From positions 1-5,321 of the forward strand of contig JAATEU010000516.1 of assembly GCA_015655565.1 (NCBI GenBank): a DNA stretch of 5,321 bases, in the 5' to 3' direction. Source of the DNA: Clostridiales bacterium (lineage in GTDB: Bacteria; Bacillota; Clostridia; Lachnospirales; Lachnospiraceae). Below, piece by piece: positions 1-5,001 of the stretch. The position numbers and the translations under genes are program-made. A model generated the notes under the pieces. The model saw only the letters and a list, made by a program, of their open reading frames with translations, had not been told where the DNA came from and searched no databases. How positions within the stretch are numbered: the stretch's first letter is position 1; each line of letters begins with the position of its first letter.

Positions 1-1356
1 ACGGTAAACGGTACGCAAAGCACGCTGCTGTAAATCAGCTTTTATGAAATTGTTTTCTTTGTCTGCAACATCACCTATAAATACCGCAAATTCGTCCCAG
101 CCGATTCGTCCTATGATTTCACCTGACGTAAAAATCATCTTTACCTGGCCGATTACAAAAGATAATATTTTATCTCCCTGCAGATGCCCGTACTGGTCAT
201 TAATACTTTTAAAATCATCTATATCCACAATCATAAAGATATGTTTTTTATCACTGTGTTTTTGAATGTAGTGATCGATTAAATCCTTGGTCGTACCCCT
301 GTTATATACACCGGTTAAAGGATCTCTTTTTGCTTTATACTCTAAGGTTTGCAATTCTTTTTTGTGTAAATCAATATTAACTATTTTACCTATCACCCTG
401 CTGGGATGTTTATTGTCATCATATATTGTTTTGCCCCGGGTATGACACCACACATATTCATTTTTTATATCCCGTATACGGAATTCGGATTCAATCATTT
501 CTTTGCCGCTGCACAATGCCCTGCAGTATTCGGAAAACACCCCTATATCCTCCGGATGGATCATATCCATGTGGATTTTGGAATCTGAAAAATGTGATAT
601 AACCGAATCTCTTCCATATAATTCCTTGTATTTATCAGCGAACGTCATTAAATCCTTCTCTATTTCATATTCAAATAAAATATCATTGGATATTTCAGCT
701 GCTACCCGATAACGCTCTTCTTCCAATAATAACCTCTCCTGCATTAATTTTGATTCCGTAATATCAATAAGTACGGCAGAAAGTGTGTGGTTGCCTTCCT
801 TATCTTCATTATAATTCCCATTAAGTAATATCCATATGACATTGCCATTCTTCGTAAGCATCCTGACTTCTTTTTGAATATATTCACCATTGCTGAAACC
901 CTCCCGAAGTGCCGTGAACTTATCAAGATCTTCCGGATATATTAAAGCTATAACACTGTTGCCCAGATCCTGCTGTATTTCTTCTTTGCCATAACCGATA
1001 ATATCATAATATCCGTTGCTGGCATAAATTATCTCATAATTATTTTCCAAATTAAAATTGACAAATCCTGCATGAATACTATTGGTAATCTGCCTTAACT
1101 CCAAGGAAGCTTCCCTTACTCTTTTCTCACTCGTGATTTTTAAACGTAAAATAAAAATAATACAAAGCATAGATATACCCAAACAAAATATGGCAAAATA
1201 AAAAGTATGGGAATACAGAAAAGTTTCGCTTGTAAAGTTTTCCTGTGCATTAACTGGGCGGGATACGATTAGTAACGTGTTAATTATTAAAACAATTGAG
1301 ATAAGCCTCCAACGCAAAGTTTTGTGAAAAATACAACATAAAGTTCTGTTCTTCAC
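1..1356 (-). CDS. Membrane-anchored PAS-PAS-GGDEF protein with degenerate GWDEF motif (3' end outside window)
   Basis: An uninterrupted frame of 452 codons leaves the window at position 1. The GTG start at 1356-1354 follows AAGGTG with a 7-8 nt gap. Residues 1-37 look like a signal anchor or signal peptide (hydrophobic 18-32, then VNA-QE). A short outside loop and a second membrane helix (about 52-70) follow. Two PAS domains of the PAS_3 type come next: about 90-205 (IYPED at 139-143, ITESK at 199-203) and about 215-332 (IHPED at 266-270). A GGDEF domain starts near 343 with RDPLTGVYNR, then DIDDFKSINDQYGH (378-391). Its signature is G419-W-D-E-F423, so the second glycine is tryptophan. Metal-binding D378 and D421 remain. 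No RxxD inhibitory site lies at the expected place (TSGE instead). Diguanylate cyclase activity is therefore doubtful: it may be a GTP or c-di-GMP sensing module, possibly followed by an EAL domain off-window. Expression is probably set by the c-di-GMP riboswitch in its leader. Confidence 0.93.
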   Translation of the reverse strand, partial: MKNRTLCCIFHKTLRWRLISIVLIINTLLIVSRPVNAQENFTSETFLYSHTFYFAIFCLGISMLCIIFILRLKITSEKRVREASLELRQITNSIHAGFVNFNLENNYEIIYASNGYYDIIGYGKEEIQQDLGNSVIALIYPEDLDKFTALREGFSNGEYIQKEVRMLTKNGNVIWILLNGNYNEDKEGNHTLSAVLIDITESKLMQERLLLEEERYRVAAEISNDILFEYEIEKDLMTFADKYKELYGRDSVISHFSDSKIHMDMIHPEDIGVFSEYCRALCSGKEMIESEFRIRDIKNEYVWCHTRGKTIYDDNKHPSRVIGKIVNIDLHKKELQTLEYKAKRDPLTGVYNRGTTKDLIDHYIQKHSDKKHIFMIVDIDDFKSINDQYGHLQGDKILSFVIGQVKMIFTSGEIIGRIGWDEFAVFIGDVADKENNFIKADLQQRALRTVYR

Positions 1357-1364
1357 CTGATTTT

Positions 1365-1370
1365 CACCTT
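1365..1370 (-). promoter_or_regulatory. Ribosome binding site of the GGDEF gene
   Basis: On the minus strand AAGGTG, within AAAGAAGGTGA, precedes the GTG at 1356 by about 8 nt. It decides the start: the nearer upstream GTG inside this site is followed by a stop after three codons. No ATG in the frame lies close by. Confidence 0.7.
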
Positions 1371-1476
1371 CTTTAAATCACATTAATATTTTTACATTAC
1401 TGTTCTTCTTATGTACAACGATGCTCTGTAACATTCTGTCAGCATAAATAATGCCATCTGCTCGAACGTCTTATAC

Positions 1477-1505
1477 AAAAAAGCCCTGTAAAAACACAAC
1501 AGAGC
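1477..1505 (-). terminator. Intrinsic terminator downstream of the c-di-GMP riboswitch
   Basis: On the minus strand GCTCTGT (1505-1499) pairs with ACAGGGC (1489-1483) in a 7-bp stem with one G-U pair. The loop is 9 nt and the stem is followed at once by six T residues (1482-1477). It sits between the riboswitch aptamer and the GGDEF gene, about 120 nt before the start codon. This is the position expected for an expression platform that stops transcription before the coding region. Whether ligand promotes or prevents termination cannot be settled by eye. Confidence 0.8.
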
Positions 1506-1540
1506 ATAAAATTGCATATAAGCAGTAATCTAAATTACCT

Positions 1541-1622
1541 TTGTGCAACCGGCTGTCGTATCTGTAATCAGGTTTAGACCCTAAGCTTTGCGTCCTTATC
1601 TTTCGATAAGTTTGCCCTTACC
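1541..1622 (-). promoter_or_regulatory. Cyclic di-GMP-I (GEMM) riboswitch aptamer
   Basis: Read on the minus strand, the conserved blocks of the class I c-di-GMP riboswitch appear in order. They are GGGCAAAC (1617-1610), a CTTATC-GAAA-GATAAG hairpin with a GNRA tetraloop, GGACGCAAAGC, then GGGTCTAAACC (the tetraloop receptor strand) and CAGCCGGTTGC (closing segment, near 1555-1545). It binds the second messenger c-di-GMP in the nascent transcript. The aptamer lies directly downstream of a promoter and upstream of a terminator and a GGDEF-family gene, so it probably gives feedback control of that gene. The outer ends of the P1 helix are approximate. Confidence 0.94.
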
Positions 1623-1634
1623 AAATATAGGGAT

Positions 1635-1663
1635 ATTGTACTGCATATTCCAATATATTGCAA
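1635..1663 (-). promoter_or_regulatory. Sigma-A-type promoter of the riboswitch/GGDEF transcript
   Basis: On the minus strand TTGCAA (1663-1658) and TACAAT (1640-1635) are separated by 17 nt. The -10 box matches five of six consensus positions and the -35 box four of six. Transcription would begin near 1628, just upstream of the riboswitch core, which is the usual arrangement. The upstream DNA is very AT-rich, with A/T tracts that could act as an UP element. Confidence 0.65.
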
Positions 1664-1730
1664 TCGTTTTTTAAAATTAATTATATTCGTAAAAATATTC
1701 ATAAAAATTGCAAGGCTAAATATGGCAGGG

Positions 1731-1760
1731 TTTTCAGGACATAATCATTTGTGGTACACT
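1731..1760 (+). promoter_or_regulatory. Possible weak extended -10 promoter
   Basis: TTTTCA (1731-1736), an 18-nt spacer and TACACT (1755-1760), preceded by TG at 1752-1753, resemble an extended -10 promoter pointing to the plus-strand leader. It lies upstream of a far better promoter at 1813-1841, so it may be chance in AT-rich DNA. Apart from this and the two clear promoters, I see no gene or repeat between 1664 and 1812. Confidence 0.25.
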
Positions 1761-1812
1761 AAGACATTATCATAAATGAATCATAACTGCGTTTGCCCCG
1801 GTTTTTTGCGAG

Positions 1813-1841
1813 TTGACAGTAAGGTAAAAACAGGATATAAT
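1813..1841 (+). promoter_or_regulatory. Perfect-consensus sigma-A promoter of the leader/ABC exporter operon
   Basis: TTGACA (1813-1818) and TATAAT (1836-1841) are both exact consensus hexamers with the ideal 17-nt spacer. Transcription should start near 1848. Such a strong promoter upstream of several terminator hairpins suggests that the operon is transcribed at a high basal rate. Control would then come mainly from premature termination rather than from initiation. Confidence 0.9.
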
Positions 1842-1887
1842 ATTACATGTTTTATGTTGCTGCAAGCAACCGAAAGGAGTGTTTTTG

Positions 1888-1923
1888 ATGTCGGTATTAT
1901 TTGTAATGGTGGTTGACGTTTAA
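1888..1923 (+). CDS. Putative 11-residue leader peptide MSVLFVMVVDV
   Basis: The ATG follows a near-ideal ribosome binding site, AAAGGAG (1873-1879), with an 8-nt gap, and the ORF ends at TAA after 11 hydrophobic, valine-rich residues. It starts about 40 nt after the predicted transcription start and precedes three terminator-like hairpins. A ribosome translating or stalling here would probably change which hairpins form downstream. The peptide has no run of a single amino acid typical of biosynthetic attenuators, so drug-induced stalling is more likely than sensing of a charged tRNA. I do not recognise it as a named leader peptide. Confidence 0.65.
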   Translation: MSVLFVMVVDV

Positions 1924-1949
1924 AATTGAATAAGGGTGAACAAATTTGC

Positions 1950-1977
1950 AGGCAACAGATTTTGCCTTTATTTTGTT
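1950..1977 (+). terminator. Terminator-like hairpin 1 in the leader
   Basis: AGGCAA (1950-1955) and TTGCCT (1962-1967) form a 6-bp stem with a 6-nt loop, followed by a broken T-rich run (TTATTTTGTT). It lies 26 nt after the leader peptide stop codon. The stem is short, so termination here would be partial. Its 5' arm can instead pair with the hairpin at 1856-1863. Confidence 0.5.
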
Positions 1978-2023
1978 ATGCCATCTTTAATAACCTTTCG
2001 CAAATACTATAACTGCGTGTTGT

Positions 2024-2049
2024 AGCACACTTTTGGGTGTGTTGTTTTT
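2024..2049 (+). terminator. Terminator-like hairpin 2 in the leader
   Basis: CACAC (2026-2030) pairs with GTGTG (2037-2041), extendable by a G-U and an A-T pair, around the loop TTTTGG. It is followed by TTGTTTTT. The 5' arm overlaps an alternative hairpin, GTGT/ACAC (2017-2030), that would prevent this stem. It is short and of moderate strength. Confidence 0.5.
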
Positions 2050-2079
2050 ATGCTCTCAGGGATATTTCATTGATAGTTA

Positions 2080-2129
2080 GCCGCAGAAAATAGCTTATCA
2101 TTAAGGCTATTTTCTGCGGCATTTTTGTT
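2080..2129 (+). terminator. Strong intrinsic terminator 3 before the exporter operon
   Basis: A perfect 15-bp stem, GCCGCAGAAAATAGC (2080-2094) with GCTATTTTCTGCGGC (2106-2120), has an 11-nt loop and is followed by ATTTTTGTT. It is the strongest terminator in the window. It lies downstream of the promoter and leader peptide yet upstream of every exporter gene. It therefore probably ends most transcripts unless an antitermination event or a conformational change intervenes. Confidence 0.88.
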
Positions 2130-2167
2130 GCCGAATTTTAAATATTTTGATAGGAGTTAATTTGAAT

Positions 2168-2287
2168 ATGATTTTAACGATATTTTCGGATAAAAATAAA
2201 ATTTTAGAGGAAAGAAATATAGGATGTTCCGTAGCCGCTTGCCAAATGGAGCAGGCAGAAAAACAAAATGGAGGGCAGCAGCCGTGA
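2168..2287 (+). CDS. Small upstream ORF (39 aa) overlapping the ABC ATPase start
   Basis: The ORF opens after TAGGAG (2151-2156) with an 11-nt gap to the ATG at 2168. An in-frame TTG at 2162 would give a 5-nt gap. It ends with TGA at 2285-2287, overlapping the ATPase GTG (2284-2286) as GTGA. The product begins MILTIFSDKN and ends NGGQQP, with a hydrophilic Gln/Glu/Lys-rich tail. No domain or membrane segment is visible and I do not recognise it. It is the first ORF after the strong leader terminator. The overlap matches the ATGA junctions further down the operon, so its likely role is translational coupling. It could also be the remnant of a former gene start. Confidence 0.45.
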   Translation: MILTIFSDKNKILEERNIGCSVAACQMEQAEKQNGGQQP

Positions 2288-3279
2288 ACGATAAATTGAT
2301 TATTGAAACAACCGACTTAACAAAAACTTACCGCCATTATGAAAAGGATACAGGCTTAATGGGAAGCGTAAAATCTCTGTTCATCCGCAGATACAGCTCA
2401 AAAACGGCACTCTCCAATTTTGATTTTGCTGTTCAAAAGGGTGAATTTATCGGATTAATCGGACCGAACGGAGCCGGAAAAACTACGCTTGTAAAAATGC
2501 TGACGGGTATTATTTCACCCACCTCCGGCACGATTTCTGTTCTCGGATATTACCCGAATAAATTGGAAAACGCATTTAAGAAACAATACGCGGTGGTCAT
2601 GGGGCAAAAAAGTCAGCTCTTTTTTGAACTGACAGCATCCGACACATTTATGTTGTTTAAAGAACTTTACGGTATTCCGGATGAAACTCACAAAAAAAAC
2701 CTGGACTATTTCGTTGATTTGTTTGACGTATCTCAATTTCTAAACGTCCAGGTACGCACCCTCTCCCTTGGTGAACGCATGAAAATGGAATTGATCGTCG
2801 CACTTTTGCACAATCCGAAAGTACTGTTTTTAGACGAACCGACCATCGGATTGGATGCGGTCGCCCAAAAACAGGTACGGCATTTTTTAAAAGAAGTCAA
2901 TGAAAGATCAGGAACAACCATTATCCTGACTTCTCATTATATGGAGGATATCAAGAGCCTCTGCAAACGCTGTGTTGTGGTCAATAACGGTGAAAAGCTC
3001 TATGATGGGGAAACGGATGCGCTGTTTGAGAAATATCAAAGCCATAAAAAGGTTACGGTAACCTTTGCGCATGAAACGCTGCTTGCCTTACCGGCTGAAT
3101 GTACGCTTATTGAGCAAAGCGCTTATAAAGCATCTTTTTTGATCCCTAAAGGATTAACCCGGGAAATACTGCGGGAACTGATGAAGCAAAATGAACTCGA
3201 TGATATCACCATTGAGGAAGAAGAGATCGGCAGGATTGTAGAGCGTATATATCATAATACAAGGACGGTGGTTCAATGA
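2284..3279 (+). CDS. ABC exporter ATP-binding protein (COG4586-like)
   Basis: This is the ATPase that powers the exporter, acting at the cytoplasmic face of the membrane with the two permeases downstream. With the GTG start it has 331 residues, the usual size for this family. All ATPase motifs are present: Walker A GPNGAGKTT (60-68), Q-loop Q108 in VVMGQ, signature LSLGE (160-164, a variant of LSGGQ), Walker B VLFLDE (180-185), D-loop GLD (189-191) and H-loop H218. The N-terminal segment around KDTGLMGSVKSLF and the phrases VMGQKSQLFFEL and LNVQVRTLSLGERMKMEL are typical of the COG4586 group. A C-terminal extension of about 80 residues follows the nucleotide-binding domain. I chose the GTG because GGAGGG (2269-2274 region) precedes it by about 8 nt. 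The upstream in-frame ATG at 2224 would add 20 basic residues not found in relatives and has a poorly spaced SD. Substrate unknown. A Synechocystis relative exports methyl viologen and other drugs. Confidence 0.93.
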   Translation: MNDKLIIETTDLTKTYRHYEKDTGLMGSVKSLFIRRYSSKTALSNFDFAVQKGEFIGLIGPNGAGKTTLVKMLTGIISPTSGTISVLGYYPNKLENAFKKQYAVVMGQKSQLFFELTASDTFMLFKELYGIPDETHKKNLDYFVDLFDVSQFLNVQVRTLSLGERMKMELIVALLHNPKVLFLDEPTIGLDAVAQKQVRHFLKEVNERSGTTIILTSHYMEDIKSLCKRCVVVNNGEKLYDGETDALFEKYQSHKKVTVTFAHETLLALPAECTLIEQSAYKASFLIPKGLTREILRELMKQNELDDITIEEEEIGRIVERIYHNTRTVVQ

Positions 3280-4070
3280 AAAAATACTGGGAAATTATAA
3301 AAATCAGCTTTAAAGGTCAAATTGCATGGCGGTTTGATGTTGCTATGAATATACTCTTTACCGTTACCAGAATTTTGTTTGCCTACATTCTTTGGGGCGC
3401 GATATTCGGACAGCGGGATACGGTAGCAGGTTTTACTTTTCAAACCATGTTGTCTTACTACATCATCAATTCATTTCTGTCTCAAATTGAAATGTCAGAC
3501 GGTGTAAGCCGTGAACTCAGCAGAAGGATTCGCGGAGGCACGTTTTCAAAATACATGGTCATCCCGGCAAATGTGCAAGGGTACTTTATGGCACAGTCTG
3601 GCGGCGTAACCGCATTTTATTTGATTTTCGATCTGCTTGCCACTGTCATATGGATTCTGGTGTTCCGAATCAGGTTTTCTTTTACCACCGACGTGACAAT
3701 GATTTTAGCAGCGGCAGGAATGGTATTGCTAGGCCTTGTTTTCATGGTGCAGCTCAACTATTTCCTGGGTATTCTGGCATTCAAGTATCAGGATATTAAT
3801 CTTTTTTTGATGATGAAAAGCAACCTTGTGGCATTTGTTACAGGAACAATGATTCCGTTGGTTCTACTGCCCGGAACAATTGTTTCAGCAATGCGTATTT
3901 TCCCATTTTATTATGTGGCCTATTTGCCCTCTATGCTTTTGATTGGGAAAAACGGCGAAGAAGCAATAATGGGATTGCTCCTTCTTTCAGCGTGGATTCT
4001 TTTGTTTCTGGCGGTCAATAAGATTGTCTATAGGTGTCTTCGCATTCGCTTTGACGGGGTGGGCATATGA
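3276..4070 (+). CDS. ABC-2 type exporter permease, first subunit (COG4587-like)
   Basis: This is an integral membrane subunit of 264 residues with about six helices (near 22-44, 54-72, 111-131, 139-169, 183-206 and 229-250). An amphipathic N-terminus (MKKYWEIIKISFKGQIAWR) is typical of the family. Between helices 2 and 3 lies the conserved cytoplasmic segment RRIRGGTFSKYMVIP (83-97), thought to contact the ATPase. The start codon overlaps the ATPase stop as ATGA, and its SD (AAGGACGGTGG, 3261-3271) lies inside the ATPase gene, so translation is coupled. With the downstream permease it should form a heterodimeric pore. Assignment to the COG4587 half rather than COG3694 rests on its order in the operon and general appearance. 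Confidence 0.88.
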   Translation: MKKYWEIIKISFKGQIAWRFDVAMNILFTVTRILFAYILWGAIFGQRDTVAGFTFQTMLSYYIINSFLSQIEMSDGVSRELSRRIRGGTFSKYMVIPANVQGYFMAQSGGVTAFYLIFDLLATVIWILVFRIRFSFTTDVTMILAAAGMVLLGLVFMVQLNYFLGILAFKYQDINLFLMMKSNLVAFVTGTMIPLVLLPGTIVSAMRIFPFYYVAYLPSMLLIGKNGEEAIMGLLLLSAWILLFLAVNKIVYRCLRIRFDGVGI

Positions 4071-4858
4071 ATAAGAGTTTAAGATTTATTGCAGTATTAC
4101 TCAAAATGAAACTGTCTCATATGATGGTGTTTCGTATTTCATTCTTTGGCGGATTCTTTGTGGATAGCAGTTTGTTTTTGCTGCAGCTTCTTATGTTCAA
4201 TGCAATTTATTCCCAGGTGGATTCCATCGGCGAATGGTCAAAAGGACAGATGCTTATTTTTGTCGGTACATTCTCCTTGCTGAACGCAATCAATATGACG
4301 GTTTATTTCTTTGGTGTCAACGGAATCCCGTCAAAAATAAAAAGTGGTGACTTTGACCATTATTTAACAAAACCCATCAATCCACTTTTAAGGCTAACCT
4401 TTGAAAATATCAATTTAGGCTCAGCGCCGCTCGTTTTGTTCAGCATCGGCATTGTGATTTACGGCATGTCTGTGCAGGGCGGCTCTGCATCACCGGCCGC
4501 CTGCCTGCTCTATGTCATTTTCATTTTATTAATGGCATTGCTTTATTACGATATGGAGGTGCTGATCCGTACCCTGCCCTTTTTTGTTATTTCCACTGAC
4601 AGCATCGAACAGTTAGAATGCGCAATGTTTGATTTGTGTATGAAAATCCCCGGCGTGGTATTTAAGGGAATCTTTAAGCTGATATTTTATTTTATACTTC
4701 CCTATGGAATCATGGCAACAATACCTGCACAAATCATAACGGAATCCATCTCGCCTGTGGGAATTATCTATGCTGCTATTGTTGTAATATTGTTTACTGT
4801 TCTTGCGTTGCGGTTCTGGAAGTTTGGACTCAGGCATTATAAAAGTGCAAGCAGCTAA
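4067..4858 (+). CDS. ABC-2 type exporter permease, second subunit (ABC2_membrane_6 / COG3694-like)
   Basis: This second membrane subunit has 263 residues and about six helices (near 22-48, 62-84, 116-134, 143-163, 200-222 and 229-249). The family segment IKSGDFDHYLTKP (91-103) matches the (I)xSGxxDxxLxKP pattern of ABC2_membrane_6 proteins. The late IFYFILPYGIMATIPAQ stretch (206-222) and the C-terminal RHYKSAS are also typical. The start overlaps the previous stop as ATGA and is preceded by GGTGGGC. It is the last gene of the operon: the next gene is convergent. No clear intrinsic terminator follows. The ATPase and both permeases make a complete exporter without an outer component, as expected in a monoderm cell. 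Confidence 0.9.
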   Translation: MNKSLRFIAVLLKMKLSHMMVFRISFFGGFFVDSSLFLLQLLMFNAIYSQVDSIGEWSKGQMLIFVGTFSLLNAINMTVYFFGVNGIPSKIKSGDFDHYLTKPINPLLRLTFENINLGSAPLVLFSIGIVIYGMSVQGGSASPAACLLYVIFILLMALLYYDMEVLIRTLPFFVISTDSIEQLECAMFDLCMKIPGVVFKGIFKLIFYFILPYGIMATIPAQIITESISPVGIIYAAIVVILFTVLALRFWKFGLRHYKSASS

Positions 4859-4900
4859 AATCGGCATATAGTCAATACGGCTGCTGGTTCAAATTTAATA

Positions 4901-4999
4901 TAGCGCTCCCCTTGAGCATTAGAGCGTGTTTGAAAAATTCTTGTGGCCGGGTTTGGGTTCTTCAAATACGATCTGGCAGGCTGCCCGGCGGGAGCGCTA
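4901..4999. repeat. Nested inverted repeat in the convergent intergenic region
   Basis: TAGCGCTCCC (4901-4910) is repeated inverted as GGGAGCGCTA (4990-4999). A second inverted pair lies inside: GCCGGG (4946-4951) and CCCGGC (4984-4989), the latter directly abutting the outer arm. The segment is visibly GC-richer than the DNA on either side and sits between the ends of two convergent genes. It could be a bidirectional transcript-end structure or a small mobile-element relic. It lacks the long T-tracts of an intrinsic terminator, and no target-site duplication is evident. Confidence 0.6.
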
Positions 5000-5001
5000 A
5001 T

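Larger units (their letters stand above)
1848..2161 (+). promoter_or_regulatory. Attenuator-type 5' leader of the ABC exporter operon
   Basis: This stretch of about 310 nt lies between the consensus promoter and the first operon ORF. In order it holds a 6-bp hairpin GTTGCT/AGCAAC (1856-1870), an SD-led 11-codon ORF (1888-1923), and three T-tract hairpins ending at about 1977, 2049 and 2129. Competing pairings can be seen. CGAAAGG (1871-1877, covering part of the leader SD) complements CCTTTCG (1994-2000). GTTGCTGC (1856-1863) pairs with GCAGGCAAC (1948-1956) with one bulged base. GTGT (2017-2020) pairs with ACAC (2027-2030), which excludes the second terminator. The layout fits ribosome-mediated attenuation, as known for leaders of resistance genes and of B. 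subtilis bmrCD. The mechanism is inferred. Confidence 0.72.

Noticed and set aside
44..712. Plus-strand open frames of 60-73 codons
   Set aside because: They lie antisense to the continuous 452-codon PAS-PAS-GGDEF frame, which has clear domain motifs. Their own products show no recognisable composition or start signals.
1978..2025. A 15-codon ORF (MPSLITFRKYYNCVL) ending inside terminator hairpin 2
   Set aside because: Its end at the hairpin is suggestive of a second leader peptide, but no ribosome binding site precedes the ATG, only a T-rich run.
2224..2283. ATG-initiated N-terminal extension of 20 residues on the ABC ATPase
   Set aside because: The extension is basic and unlike family N-termini. 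The SD spacing (about 12 nt) is poor, whereas the GTG at 2284 has GGAGGG at about 8 nt and restores the usual length.
2515..2921. Minus-strand open frames within the ATPase gene
   Set aside because: They are shadows of a gene with complete Walker A, signature and Walker B motifs on the plus strand.
4850..4885. Hairpin AGCAGC/GCTGCT around the stop codon of the last permease gene, as an operon terminator
   Set aside because: The stem is 6 bp with a 24-nt loop and no T-tract after it, so it is not a convincing intrinsic terminator.
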